Part shown: positions 41,888 through 51,249 of the stretch, piece by piece | Numbering within the stretch: position 1 is the first letter of the stretch | Layout: the number at the start of each line of letters is the position of its first letter | Source of the DNA: UBA964 sp037444685 | GTDB lineage: Bacteria; Pseudomonadota; Gammaproteobacteria; Steroidobacterales; Steroidobacteraceae | Length of the DNA: 64,000 bases | Assembly (NCBI GenBank): GCA_037444685.1 | Contig: JBBILX010000003.1 | Coordinates: 248,001-312,000, forward strand | Direction: 5' to 3' | Notes under the pieces: generated by a model | What the model was told of the DNA's origin: nothing | What the model saw: only the letters and a program-made list of their open reading frames with translations | The model's database searches: none | Position numbers and translations under genes: made by a program

Positions 41888-43300
41888 ATGATTCCCGAGG
41901 CGATCCTGCCGCCATCGAAGGCGCGGTTTGCGGCGCACGTCGCCGTGATCGTCGTTGGTGGGGGTGGCTGTGGCCTCACGGCTGCGCTCGCTGCCAAAGA
42001 GTCGGGCGCCGAGGTCATCGTGCTCGAGCGCGATACCAGTGCGCTCGGCACGACTGCGATGTCGACCGGTCTGATTCCGGCCGCGGGCACGCGCGCACAG
42101 CGGGCCGCGGGCATCGAGGACACCCCCGAACTCTTTGCCGCCGACATCGTCAAGAAAGCGCGCGGCCAGACCGACGGGCGCATTGCACTCGCGCTCGCGC
42201 GCGAGTCGGCGGCCACGGTCGAGTGGCTGATCGACCGGCACCGGGTGCCGCTGACGCTCGTCGACAGCTTCCTCTACCCCGGTCACAGCGTGAAGCGCAT
42301 GCATGGCACGCCGAACCGCACGGGCTCGGAACTCATGGGGGCGCTGTCGGCCGCGATCGAGCGCGAAGGCATCGACGTGCTGACTGAGGCGCTCGTCGAG
42401 ACGCTGTTCGCCGCTGACGACGGCCGCGTGCGCGGCGTGCGGATGCGCCGCCCCGATGGCAGCTTCGAGGACCTCGGCTGCGATGCGCTCATGCTCGCCT
42501 GCTGCGGCTTCGCCGGCAACCCCGAGATGGTCGCGCAGTACATCCCCGAGATCGTCGGTGCGACTTTCTTCGGTCACCCCGGCAACAAGGGCGATGCGAT
42601 CCGCTGGGGACTCGCGCTCGGCGCCGCCGTGCGCGACATCCACTCCTATCAGGGGCATGGCGGGCTGGCTGCCGGCCGCGGCATCCCGATCCTGTGGCCG
42701 GTCATCGTCGAGGGCGGGTTCCAGGTCAATGTCCACGGCGAGCGTTTCTCCGACGAATCGCTCGGCTATTCCGAGCAGGCCGTGAACGTCGTGGCCCAGC
42801 CGGGTCATGTCGCCTGGGACATCTACGATGAACGATTGCACCGTCTGATGCTCGAGTTCGACGACTATCGCGATGCGGTCGAGGTACGGGCGATCGTTTC
42901 CGCGCCGACCGTCGCCGAACTCGCGCGCCTGACCGGCATCGACGCGGCCGGTCTCGCCCGCACCGTCGCGGCAGTCGATGCGCAGGTGCGCACCGGTGCC
43001 GTCGATGCTTGGGGCCGGCGCTTCGCCGACCGGCCGCCGCTCGCGCCGCCGTATTATGCGGTCAAGGTCACCGGTGCGTTGTTCCACACCCAGGGCGGAC
43101 TCGCCGTCGACGCAGAGGGCCGTGTGCTGCGCGACGATGGCAGCGCCTTGCCCAATCTGTACGCTGGCGGCGGAGCGGCGCGGGGCGTTTCGGGGCCCTC
43201 GTGCTGGGGCTACATCGCCGGCAACGGGCTGCTGACGGCGACCACTTTTGGCAGGCTCGCCGGCCGCGCGGCAGCCCGTCAGGTACTGACCGGCAACTGA
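41888..43300 (+). CDS. FAD-dependent oxidoreductase, fumarate reductase/ketosteroid dehydrogenase-like
   Basis: 470 residues. The N-terminal FAD motif is VIVVGGGGCGLTAALAAKESGAEVIVLERD, with TTAMSTGLIPAAGTRAQ and a C-terminal YAGGGAARGVSGPSCWGYIAGNGLLTAT, a layout shared by flavocytochrome c/fumarate reductase, tricarballylate dehydrogenase and 3-ketosteroid delta-1-dehydrogenase families. It should remove or add hydrogen across a C-C bond. The substrate is not known; the following GPH-type transporter (42 bases on) may bring it in. No signal peptide is present, so it acts in the cytoplasm. Confidence 0.85.
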   Translation: MIPEAILPPSKARFAAHVAVIVVGGGGCGLTAALAAKESGAEVIVLERDTSALGTTAMSTGLIPAAGTRAQRAAGIEDTPELFAADIVKKARGQTDGRIALALARESAATVEWLIDRHRVPLTLVDSFLYPGHSVKRMHGTPNRTGSELMGALSAAIEREGIDVLTEALVETLFAADDGRVRGVRMRRPDGSFEDLGCDALMLACCGFAGNPEMVAQYIPEIVGATFFGHPGNKGDAIRWGLALGAAVRDIHSYQGHGGLAAGRGIPILWPVIVEGGFQVNVHGERFSDESLGYSEQAVNVVAQPGHVAWDIYDERLHRLMLEFDDYRDAVEVRAIVSAPTVAELARLTGIDAAGLARTVAAVDAQVRTGAVDAWGRRFADRPPLAPPYYAVKVTGALFHTQGGLAVDAEGRVLRDDGSALPNLYAGGGAARGVSGPSCWGYIAGNGLLTATTFGRLAGRAAARQVLTGN

Positions 43301-43341
43301 GCCGCGTCTGTGCCAGGGTCCGCGCATCGACGGGGGTCGAG

Positions 43342-44700
43342 ATGAGCACCGAAGCGATCGACATGCCGGCGTCACGTGCCACCAGCTGGCGCCTGCACCT
43401 CGGCTGGGGCATCGGCACGCTCGGCGCGTCGCTGCTGCTCAACGGCTTCTCGATGCTGGCGGCGTACTACCTGACGACGGTCCTCGGCATCGCCGCAGCC
43501 ACGGCGGCGGCGGTTCTGTTCATCGCCAAGGTCTGGGACATCGTCAGCAATCCGATCATGGGACTGATCAGCGACGGCACGGAAACGCGCTGGGGTCGCC
43601 GGCGGCCGTACCTGCTGCTCGGCGCGCTGGTCGCCGGAGGCGCCTATGCGCTGCTGTACAGCTCGGCGCTCACGCCGCTCGGCAGTTCGCTGCCGGTCGT
43701 CGCGCTGGTCGTGGTGCTGGTCGGCACGGGCTACACGATCTTCAACGTGCCCTACATGGCGATGCCGGCCGAGATGATCGACGACTATCACGAGCGCACG
43801 CGGATGTTCTCGTATCGCGTCTTCTTCATCGCGATCGGCACTTTGATCGGTGGCGCCGCCGGGCAGAAGATCGCCGAGTTCTTCGGCGGCGGCGCCGAGG
43901 GCTACGCGATGATGGGCCTCGTCATCGGGGCCGGCATCTTCGTATTCATGTCGGCCGCCTTCGTCGGCACGGCTGGCGCGCGCTTCACGAGCCGCACCGG
44001 CCCGCGGATCGGCTTCGCGGAGCAGGTGCGCCACGGTCTGCAGAACCGCCCGTTCGTTGCCTTGCTGCTCGTGAAGTTCACGCAGTTGTTCGGTCTGTTC
44101 ACCGGTACGGCGATGGCCATCTTCGTCGTGCGCTTCGTGATCGGCAAGGAAAACCCGGGCGACTGGATGCTCTGGTTCGGCGCGATGAGCCTCGTCGGCC
44201 AGATCGCGACGATCCCGCTGTGGCTCGCGCTCGCGCGCCGCATCGAGAAGCAGTGGACCTACATCGTCGCGACCATGCTGTTCTGCGTGGTCTCGCTGAG
44301 CTGGCTGCTGGCCGGTCCCGACGAGGCTTTGTGGTTCTTCTGCCTGCGCGCCTTCCTCAAGGGCGTCGGCGCCGCGGGTCTGCTGCTGATGGGCCAGTCG
44401 ATGCTGCCCGACACGATCGAGTACGACTTCAGGCGCACCGGACTGCGGCGCGAAGGAGTCTTTTCGGCGCTCTACAGCTTCGTCGAGAAAGTCGCCGCCG
44501 CGATTGCACCGTCGATCCTGCTGCTCGTCTACGCGGCCTATGGCTTCGAGTCCCGGTCGCCCGTGCAGACGGCTGAGGCGATCGACGGCATCCGCATCAG
44601 CGCAGCGCTGCTGCCCTGCGTCTACTTCGGTCTGTCGCTCGTTCCGCTGTGGTTCTACCGGCTGACCGAGGCCGAGCTCAAGGGGGCGAAGGCGGGCTGA
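43342..44700 (+). CDS. MFS transporter, GPH (glycoside-pentoside-hexuronide:cation) type
   Basis: 452 residues with 12 hydrophobic segments. The GPH hallmarks are in the first half: KVWDIVSNPIMGLISDGTETRWGRRRPYLLLGA and FNVPYMAMPAEMIDDYHERTRM, followed by the second half with DTIEYDFRRTGLRREGVFSALYSFVEKVAAAIAP. Most members take up sugars with Na+ or H+, but some carry other substrates. It follows the flavoprotein gene closely and may provide its substrate. ATG 43342, with GGGGGTCGAG upstream. Confidence 0.88.
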   Translation: MSTEAIDMPASRATSWRLHLGWGIGTLGASLLLNGFSMLAAYYLTTVLGIAAATAAAVLFIAKVWDIVSNPIMGLISDGTETRWGRRRPYLLLGALVAGGAYALLYSSALTPLGSSLPVVALVVVLVGTGYTIFNVPYMAMPAEMIDDYHERTRMFSYRVFFIAIGTLIGGAAGQKIAEFFGGGAEGYAMMGLVIGAGIFVFMSAAFVGTAGARFTSRTGPRIGFAEQVRHGLQNRPFVALLLVKFTQLFGLFTGTAMAIFVVRFVIGKENPGDWMLWFGAMSLVGQIATIPLWLALARRIEKQWTYIVATMLFCVVSLSWLLAGPDEALWFFCLRAFLKGVGAAGLLLMGQSMLPDTIEYDFRRTGLRREGVFSALYSFVEKVAAAIAPSILLLVYAAYGFESRSPVQTAEAIDGIRISAALLPCVYFGLSLVPLWFYRLTEAELKGAKAG

Positions 44701-44736
44701 AGGTCGCGCGCCAGGTCATCACGCGTCGCTGCGCTT

Positions 44737-45753
44737 CTAAGGGATTCGTACCACGACCTTGCCACTGTTGCGGCCCGCGAGCAGGTGCTCGACGGCGTCC
44801 GCGACCTGCTCGAGACCGGTGAACGGTGTCGGGTCGACGAGCACACGCAGCTTGCCCGAGTAGTAGAGGTCGAGGATGCGCCGCGCGGCATCGTCGAAGA
44901 ACTCGGGAAAGGCCTGATTCTGGAAGCCGCGGACCGATGCCGACTTCCAGTACAGCTTGCGGTAGATCCGCGGCTGCGACAGGTTCTCGACGGGCTTGTC
45001 GAAATCCGAGGTATGGCCGCTGATCACGAGCCGTCCGCGCATCGCCAGGTGATCGAGGAAGGCATCGAAGATCTCGCCGCCGACCGAGTCGTAGGCGATG
45101 TCGACACCTCGCGGGTACTCGCGCTCGAGCACTTCACGAAGCTTCTCACGCCGGTAGTTCACGACGCGGTCGACGCCGAGCGAGCGCAGCAGCTCGACTT
45201 TCGAATCGGCGCCCGTCAGGCCGATCACATGACAGCCGGCGAGCTTCGCGATCTGCACGACGATGTGGCCGAGGCCGCCGGCGGCCGCCGAGACGGCGAC
45301 CGTCTCACCGCCGCGCAGCTCGCCGATACGTTCGAGACCGACCATGGCCGAGATGCCGGTCGGCACGAGAGTGAGGATTTCGGGCGAGGCCTCGCGGACC
45401 CGGATCGCCCGCTCGACGGGCGCGAGCTGGTACTCGCGATATCCGTTGCCGAGCTTCGTCGTGGCGACTGCGTCGCCGATACTGAAACCAGAGACCCCGG
45501 GTCCGACGGCGACGACCTCGCCGACCGCCTCGATACCCATGTCGAACGGCGGCACGACGTTCACGTATCGGATCGTGTTGCGGCAGAGGTTCTTGTCGAA
45601 GATCGCATTGCAGCCCGCCCAGCGGTTGCGCACCGCGATCTGCCCGGATGCGGGCTCCCGCCACGCCTGTTCGACGATCGCCGTGGAGCTGCGAAAATCG
45701 CCGGTCAGCTCGCGGATCACGAGCTTGCGATAGTGGGTGGGATGCGTGGACAT
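44737..45753 (-). CDS. Zinc-independent MDR oxidoreductase (prostaglandin reductase 3-like)
   Basis: 338 residues. The opening YRKLVIRELTGDFRSSTAIVEQ and RNRWAGCNAIFD, then PPFDMGIEAVGEVVAVGPGV, match the ZADH2/PTGR3 branch of medium-chain reductases. Cofactor motif: VAVSAAAGGLGHIVVQIAKLAGCHVIGLTG. It probably reduces an enone or quinone with NADPH. No zinc-ligand pattern. Convergent with the GPH transporter and divergent from the SDR gene at 45814, with 60 bases between starts. Confidence 0.88.
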   Translation of the reverse strand: MSTHPTHYRKLVIRELTGDFRSSTAIVEQAWREPASGQIAVRNRWAGCNAIFDKNLCRNTIRYVNVVPPFDMGIEAVGEVVAVGPGVSGFSIGDAVATTKLGNGYREYQLAPVERAIRVREASPEILTLVPTGISAMVGLERIGELRGGETVAVSAAAGGLGHIVVQIAKLAGCHVIGLTGADSKVELLRSLGVDRVVNYRREKLREVLEREYPRGVDIAYDSVGGEIFDAFLDHLAMRGRLVISGHTSDFDKPVENLSQPRIYRKLYWKSASVRGFQNQAFPEFFDDAARRILDLYYSGKLRVLVDPTPFTGLEQVADAVEHLLAGRNSGKVVVRIP

Positions 45754-45813
45754 CGCTGCGCGAATCGCCTAGAAAGGAACGCGGCGCATCATAGCCAAAA
45801 GGGGAACTCGACG

Positions 45814-46548
45814 ATGCCGACGGTGCTGGTGACGGGAGCAGGGCGCGGACTGGGACTCGAGTTCGCGCGCCAGTACGCGGCCGCTGGCTGGCAGGTCGTT
45901 GCCACGGTCCGCGACCGGTCCCGCGCCAGCGAGCTTAACGCCCTCGCCGACGCCGCGGGGTCCCAAGTGCGGATCGAGACCATGGATGTGACCGATCATG
46001 GCTCGATCGACGCGCTGGCGCAGCGGCTCGAGGTGAACGGTGCGCCGCTGCCGATCGACGTGCTGATCAATTCGGCCGGCACGATGGGAGCCGGGAGTTT
46101 CGCGCAGTCGGGCCTCGCCTTCGGCCGTTTTGGCGCGTCGGACTTCGCCGACTGGGATCACGTATTCCGCGTCAACGTGATGGGACCGATGAAGATGGCC
46201 GAGGCCTTCGTCCGGCACGTCGCGGCGTCCGGGCAGCGCAAGATCGTCGCGCTGTCGAGCATCCTCGGCTCGATCGGCAAGAACGAGATCGGTGGCCTGT
46301 ACGCCTATCGCGCGACCAAGGCCGCGTTGAATGCGGTGATGCGCTCACTGGCGATCGATCTCGGCCGCAAGTACAAGATCGTCGCCGCACCGATCCACCC
46401 CGGCTGGGTCCGTACGGACATGGGTGGTCCGCGCGCCGACCTCGATGCGGCCACCAGCGTGGCGGGTATGCGCCGCGTCATCGAAGCGCTCGACGCCGAA
46501 CGCGCGGGGCGCTTCTGGATGTACGACGGTACCGAGCTTCCCTGGTGA
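45814..46548 (+). CDS. Short-chain dehydrogenase/reductase (C-factor-like SDR)
   Basis: 244 residues. Classical SDR: cofactor motif TVLVTGAGRGLGLEFARQ, NSAGTMG (N-A-G), catalytic Ser in VALSSILGSIG and YAYRATKAALNAVMRSL (Y-x-x-x-K). The pattern resembles C-factor/sniffer-type carbonyl reductases. Substrate unknown. AAAAGGGGAA lies 8 bases before ATG 45814, a good ribosome-binding site. It diverges from the MDR gene and converges on an NAD-binding protein gene. Confidence 0.92.
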   Translation: MPTVLVTGAGRGLGLEFARQYAAAGWQVVATVRDRSRASELNALADAAGSQVRIETMDVTDHGSIDALAQRLEVNGAPLPIDVLINSAGTMGAGSFAQSGLAFGRFGASDFADWDHVFRVNVMGPMKMAEAFVRHVAASGQRKIVALSSILGSIGKNEIGGLYAYRATKAALNAVMRSLAIDLGRKYKIVAAPIHPGWVRTDMGGPRADLDAATSVAGMRRVIEALDAERAGRFWMYDGTELPW

Positions 46549-46564
46549 CGGGAGTCCGGCTGGG

Positions 46565-47356
46565 TCAGTCGTTGAACATCTTCCAGAGTGTGCGGCGCTC
46601 GGGATCATATGCGGCGTAGGTCCTGCCGATCGTGGCCGGATCGCCGAGTGCCGCGACCGCGAGCTGCGCGAGATCCTTGCGCGAGATGTAGCTGAACGCC
46701 TTCGGGTCTTCGGCGAGATAGGCCCGGCCCGTGGCGCCACGGTCGCTGAGTCCCCCGGGACGGATGACCGTGTAGTCGAGGCCAAGGGTCTTGAGATGGT
46801 CCTCGGCACGTGTCTTCAGTTCGAGGACCTCTGCGAGCGCGCGCCGCGCCGGGAGCGGCGCGGTGTCGCGCGAATCGCCGGCGCCGATCGAGCTGATGAA
46901 CACGACCCGGCGCACGCCCGCGGCCTTGGCCGCATCGAAGACGTTCCGATTGCCGACGTAGTCGGGGCGATTGGCCTGATCGCCTCGCGTGGTACCGAGC
47001 GTCGAGATCACGGCCGCGAACGGACCGCTCGTGAAGGCGGCGTTGACCTCGTCGGCATTCAGCGCGTTTGCGATGGCGGTCCGGACGCCAAGGCTGCGCA
47101 GCTCCGCCGTGTTCGATGTCGGCCGTACCGCGACGACGACGTCCTCGCCGCGCGCGCGCAGCTCGCGGACGATCTCGAGCCCGGTCGCGCGGGTGCCGCC
47201 GAAGACGAGGATGGGACCCCCGGGGGATCGGTACGGTGCCGGCTCGAGCACGTTGACGGGTGTATGGAACGAGCCACTGAAGACGAAGACGTAGCTCGCG
47301 ACGAGCAGCAGCAGCGCCGCGACCAGATAGCCGAACCAGAGCAGCAGTCGCATCAT
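46565..47356 (-). CDS. Membrane-anchored NAD(P)H-binding (NmrA-like) protein
   Basis: 263 residues. An N-terminal membrane helix (residues about 3-27, LLLWFGYLVAALLLLVASYVFVF) is followed by a Rossmann fold PILVFGGTRATGLEIVRELRARGEDVVVAVRP and RRVVFISSIGAG, TVIRPGGLSDRGATG. The atypical SDR lacks an obvious catalytic Tyr-Lys motif. Redox or regulatory role is unknown. The helix implies a membrane-attached soluble domain; topology is undecided. GGAG about 8 bases upstream of the ATGATG start at 47356 supports it. Confidence 0.83.
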   Translation of the reverse strand: MMRLLLWFGYLVAALLLLVASYVFVFSGSFHTPVNVLEPAPYRSPGGPILVFGGTRATGLEIVRELRARGEDVVVAVRPTSNTAELRSLGVRTAIANALNADEVNAAFTSGPFAAVISTLGTTRGDQANRPDYVGNRNVFDAAKAAGVRRVVFISSIGAGDSRDTAPLPARRALAEVLELKTRAEDHLKTLGLDYTVIRPGGLSDRGATGRAYLAEDPKAFSYISRKDLAQLAVAALGDPATIGRTYAAYDPERRTLWKMFND

Positions 47357-47461
47357 CGAGTCGTTCTCCGTGGGGCCTTGCGATCCGATGGTGCCACAGT
47401 GCTGCGGCAGCGTGCGCCCGCGGCTAAGATCCCACCAGGCAACGGTCAGCGGAGGCGAGCC

Positions 47462-48037
47462 ATGCAAGCGAGAGCGGGCTGGCGGAAGCGCGGCGCCGCG
47501 CTGTGCATCGCGATGCTGCCCGGCATGGCGATGACGCAGCCATCGGCGTCCGGGGAGTTCGTCGGTTTCAGCGGTCGGCGCTGGAGCACGGACTACGGCA
47601 TCACGCAGGGGCGTTGCGACCACGCACGGATCCTGCTCGTCACGGGCGACGCGCGCCGCGACCTCGTGGCCGAGCACGAGACCCACCTGCGCAACCGCAC
47701 TGTTGGGGCCATCGGCGCACCGGGCAGCGCGATGCTGCTGTCGGCTCGGCCGCTGCGTTCCGGCGCACAACCGGATCAGCGCGACCGCGCCTGCATTGGC
47801 CACCTGCTCGAGCTCGGCTCGATAGACCGTGAGGTGAGCTGGCTCAATCCGGCGACCCGGACACACTTCGTCGCGACGCTGGCCGACGAGCCGGAGCCGG
47901 CCGGTGCGCTGCGCTGCCGTGTGCTGCTGTTGACCGCCCTGCCGGCCGGCCGCGGGCCCGCGGCGCAGGCCGGCCGGATTCGGCCCGAGCGCCTGGTCAC
48001 TTGTCAGACGGGCACCGGCGTCTGGAGTCTACACTGA
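47462..48037 (+). CDS. Hypothetical secreted protein, surface-antigen-like C-terminus
   Basis: 191 residues. A signal peptide (RKRGAALCIAMLPGMAMTQPSAS) precedes a soluble domain with few recognisable motifs. The C-terminal part, WLNPATRTHFVATL, then LRCRVLLL and RLVTCQTGTGVWSLH, loosely follows the W-NP...CR...C..G.W pattern of outer-membrane surface-antigen-like proteins; this is weak. Conserved Cys are near the end. GGAGG sits 8 bases before ATG 47462. It converges on the epimerase gene, overlapping it by 9 bases. Confidence 0.6.
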   Translation: MQARAGWRKRGAALCIAMLPGMAMTQPSASGEFVGFSGRRWSTDYGITQGRCDHARILLVTGDARRDLVAEHETHLRNRTVGAIGAPGSAMLLSARPLRSGAQPDQRDRACIGHLLELGSIDREVSWLNPATRTHFVATLADEPEPAGALRCRVLLLTALPAGRGPAAQAGRIRPERLVTCQTGTGVWSLH

Positions 48038-49147
48038 GCGTGCGCGCCAGGCGGCCAGCGCGGCCAGCTCGCGCTCGGCGGAGAGTCCCGCCTCGAGTGT
48101 CTCGCGCTCTGCAGCAGGCCGGCCGAGATGCCAGCGCAGCGTGTCCGCGACCGTCTCGCGCAGCGGTCGGATCCGCAGTCCGACCGCAAGCGCTCGCGCC
48201 ACCGGCGTCGCCGCGAAGGCCGCACCGCCCTCACGCGCGGGCGCCCAGGCCGGCAGGTCGCTCCAGCCCTGAATCGTCTGCGCATCGAGGAACTCGAGCG
48301 GCACCCAGATGGGTCGCGGCAGCAAGGTGGGACGGGCAAGGCGACGTGCGGCGCGCACGCTCGCGTCGACCAGGTTGCCGAGCGTGAACTCCCCGGGCGG
48401 CGAGACGACGTTATAGACGCCGACCGTCTGCTGCTCTATGCAGCGCAGCGTGAAGGCCGCGAGGTCGCGCGCATCGACGATCTGTATCGGTTCGCGCGGG
48501 CCAACCGGGGCGATGAAATCCCCGCCGCGTGCGGCGCGTGCCGGCCAGTACGTGAACCGATCCGTATTGTCTTCCGGGCCGACGATGAGACCTGGCCGCA
48601 ATACGCAGCAACGTCCGTCGAAGGCGCGCTGCGCGGCCTGCTCGCACAGCGCCTTGAGCGGACCATAGGTCGCCCCATCGACCTTCTCGACGCTCTCGTC
48701 CGCGAGACGGCCGACCGGCGCGTCCTCGGCGCGCGGCTCCGCGAAGTCGGCATAGACGGAAATGGTCGAAACGAACACGTAATGGCCTGCGCGTGCGGCG
48801 AGCAGCTCGGCGGAGAGCCGCACGTGCCGCGGCATGAATGCCGAGTTGTCGATCACCGCATCCCACGCACCATCTCGCAGGGCATCGAGCTGGCCGTCAC
48901 GGTCGCCGGTCAGGGAGACCACGGTCGGGAAACGGCCGCGGCCACTGCGGCCGCGCGTGAAATGGGTGACGCTGTGCCCGCGTGCGAGCGCCAGTTCAGT
49001 CATGTGCACGCCGATGAAACGCGTACCACCGAGAATAAGGATGCGCAGCGGTCGAGCGGCGCGACGCGCGCCCGTTGCCGTCGCGTTTGCCGTGCCGAGG
49101 CCGGTCACGAAGGCGGCAGCCGACTGGCAGAACAGACGACGCCGCAT
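48029..49147 (-). CDS. NAD-dependent epimerase/dehydratase family protein with Tat-type signal
   Basis: 372 residues. Extended SDR: LRILILGGTRFIGVHMTELALARGHSVTHFTRG, then YVFVSTISVYAD, YGPLKALCEQAAQ (Y-x-x-x-K) and VLRPGLIVGPEDNTDRFTYWPARAARGGDFIAP. The N-terminus MRRRLFCQSAAAFVTGLGTANA carries R-R-x-L-F with a hydrophobic stretch, like a Tat signal, unusual for an NAD enzyme. It follows the S9 peptidase gene by 7 bases and so is the last gene of a three-gene set of exported enzymes. Substrate unknown. Confidence 0.82.
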   Translation of the reverse strand: MRRRLFCQSAAAFVTGLGTANATATGARRAARPLRILILGGTRFIGVHMTELALARGHSVTHFTRGRSGRGRFPTVVSLTGDRDGQLDALRDGAWDAVIDNSAFMPRHVRLSAELLAARAGHYVFVSTISVYADFAEPRAEDAPVGRLADESVEKVDGATYGPLKALCEQAAQRAFDGRCCVLRPGLIVGPEDNTDRFTYWPARAARGGDFIAPVGPREPIQIVDARDLAAFTLRCIEQQTVGVYNVVSPPGEFTLGNLVDASVRAARRLARPTLLPRPIWVPLEFLDAQTIQGWSDLPAWAPAREGGAAFAATPVARALAVGLRIRPLRETVADTLRWHLGRPAAERETLEAGLSAERELAALAAWRARSV

Positions 49148-49154
49148 GACGGCC

Positions 49155-51245
49155 TCAGCGCGCACCGGGCGGTGCGTACTGCTGTATCCACTCGCGAACT
49201 GTGGAGTACCAGAACAGCGAGTTCTGCGGCTTGAGGATCCAGTGGTTCTCGTCTGGGAAGTAGAGGTACTTCGACGGGACGCGGCGCTTCTGCAGCGTGT
49301 TGAACAGCTCGATGCCGTGATTGACCGGCACGCGCAGGTCGTTCTGTCCATGTATCACGAGAGTCGGTGTCGCGAAGTTGCCGGCGCTCGTGTGCGGCGA
49401 ATAGCGCGCGAACTCCTCGGGTCGCTCCCAGAACTCGAAGAACCGGTCCTGCTCGGCGCCATAATCCGCCGCAATCTGCGTGAAGCTGTTGTAGACGGCG
49501 GCGTGCGCGATCAGCGCCTTGAACGGGTGCGGCCGGCCGAGCAGCGTGCTGGCGAGGAAGCCGCCGTAGCTACCGCCGCCCGCGACCATGCGTTCGCCGT
49601 CGATCCATGGCTGGCTCCGAAGCCACTCCGCGGCCTTGATGGTGTCTTCATACGGCAGCGAGATGCGGTCCGGATTGATCGAGTCCGTGAAAGCCTGGCC
49701 GAAGCCGCTCGAGCCATGAAAGTTGTGCCAGGTGACGACGTAGCCCCAGCTCGCGAACACATGCGCGTTCCAACGCCACTGCACGGCATCCTGGATGGCG
49801 TTGTGAGGTCCGCCGTGCAGCAGCATGAAGGCGGGGTACCTCTTCGACGGGTCGAAGTCGGGCGGGTAGATCACCCACATCTGGATGTCCGCATCGCGCG
49901 CGCCCCGGTAGGTGACGCTCTCGACGCGGCCGAGCTTCACGGTCGCGAGCGCGGCGTCGTTGAATGTCGACAGACGCGCGTACGAACCGTCGCGAAGGTC
50001 GAGCCGCACCAGTGTCGGCGGATCGCTGAAGGTCTGGCGCAGCGCCACGGCGCGCGGGTAGGCACCGCCGGTCGCGGCGAGCGCGACGTCGCTGAAGCTG
50101 CCGACGCCGGTCACGGCGCGCGGAGGGCGCCCGCTGAGGTCGAACCGATAGACGCGTTGGGTCGCGGCGTCGTCGATCTCGGCGATCATGCCGCGCGAGT
50201 CCGGCAACCAGCGTACGCCGGTGACGCTGCGATCCCAGTCGCCGCTCAGATCGCGCTGCGTGCCGCTGCGCCGATCGACGAGCATGAGCCGCGCGCGGTC
50301 GGCATAGAAGGCGCGGATGCGCTGCTGCGCGAACGCGAGCCAGCGGCCATCGGGGCTGTAACGCGGCGCGCCGTCGTCGGCCGGGTTGTCGGCGGTGAGT
50401 ACTGCGGCTGGCTTGCAACCGCAGGCCGCGACCGTGATGACGTCGTAGTTCGAGCGCACGCCGGTCCGGTCCGTGTCGGCCGCGAAGGCGAGCTCGAGAC
50501 CATCCGGCGAGATGTCGTATGAGCCCTGACTGTATTCCTGCTTCGAGAGATAGAAACCCGATTGGCGCGTGATCGCGGTGGGCTCGCCGCCTTCTCGGGC
50601 GACCGAGAACAGGTGCGGCTCGCGGTCGTCGAGATAGCGATCCCAGTAGCTGATGGGCGCGCGCTCCCAGATCCGGCCCGTCATTTTCGAGTCGGCGCGT
50701 TCCTTGATGCGTTTGCCCTGATCGTCCCAGTTGACGAGGTCAGTCCAGATCTCCGAAACGAAGGCGATCCGCTTGCTGTCGGGGAACCACTTCGGCGCGC
50801 CGGCTCCCGTCGGCAGGTTCGTGACCCGCTGCGCCTCGCCACCGTCGACGGCGATCACGTAGATCTGGTTGGCCTCGTCCTTGCCGCGCTTGGAGACGAA
50901 CGCGATCCAGCGGCCGTCGGGACTGAAGGTCGGCTGTGTGTCGGCCGCCTCGTCGGCCGTCAACGGTCTGCCCTGGCCACCCTCCACCGGGAACAGCCAG
51001 AGGTCCGTGTACCCCTTGTTCTCCTTGACGTCGTGGCGCGTGACGGTCACGACGGCGAGGCGCCCATCCGGCGAGATCGCGGTCGCGCCGAGCCGCTGCA
51101 GCGCCCACATCCTCTCGGCGGACAGCAGCTCGGTGCCGGCGGCCGCGGCCAAGGCGGGCAGGGCAGTGGCGACGAGTGCGACGAGGCCGGCCGCCGGCCG
51201 CGAGGGGTGCAGCCCGCGGCTCGCGCGGGCGTCGCGGGTCTTCAT
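49155..51245 (-). CDS. S9 family (prolyl oligopeptidase/acylaminoacyl-type) serine peptidase, exported
   Basis: 696 residues. A Sec signal (about residues 18-40, LVALVATALPALAAAA) and a long beta-propeller built of WD40/TolB-like repeats (TFSPDGRWIAFVSKR, YSPDGRWLAFA) precede the alpha/beta hydrolase domain. The catalytic Ser is in GGGSYGGF (about residue 555), Asp in HGQNDLRVP and His in DENHWI. It should release dipeptides or N-acylated residues from oligopeptides in the periplasm. RBS AGAGGAG precedes ATG 51245. It lies 4 bases after the aminotransferase gene. Confidence 0.92.
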   Translation of the reverse strand: MKTRDARASRGLHPSRPAAGLVALVATALPALAAAAGTELLSAERMWALQRLGATAISPDGRLAVVTVTRHDVKENKGYTDLWLFPVEGGQGRPLTADEAADTQPTFSPDGRWIAFVSKRGKDEANQIYVIAVDGGEAQRVTNLPTGAGAPKWFPDSKRIAFVSEIWTDLVNWDDQGKRIKERADSKMTGRIWERAPISYWDRYLDDREPHLFSVAREGGEPTAITRQSGFYLSKQEYSQGSYDISPDGLELAFAADTDRTGVRSNYDVITVAACGCKPAAVLTADNPADDGAPRYSPDGRWLAFAQQRIRAFYADRARLMLVDRRSGTQRDLSGDWDRSVTGVRWLPDSRGMIAEIDDAATQRVYRFDLSGRPPRAVTGVGSFSDVALAATGGAYPRAVALRQTFSDPPTLVRLDLRDGSYARLSTFNDAALATVKLGRVESVTYRGARDADIQMWVIYPPDFDPSKRYPAFMLLHGGPHNAIQDAVQWRWNAHVFASWGYVVTWHNFHGSSGFGQAFTDSINPDRISLPYEDTIKAAEWLRSQPWIDGERMVAGGGSYGGFLASTLLGRPHPFKALIAHAAVYNSFTQIAADYGAEQDRFFEFWERPEEFARYSPHTSAGNFATPTLVIHGQNDLRVPVNHGIELFNTLQKRRVPSKYLYFPDENHWILKPQNSLFWYSTVREWIQQYAPPGAR

Positions 51246-51249
51246 CGGT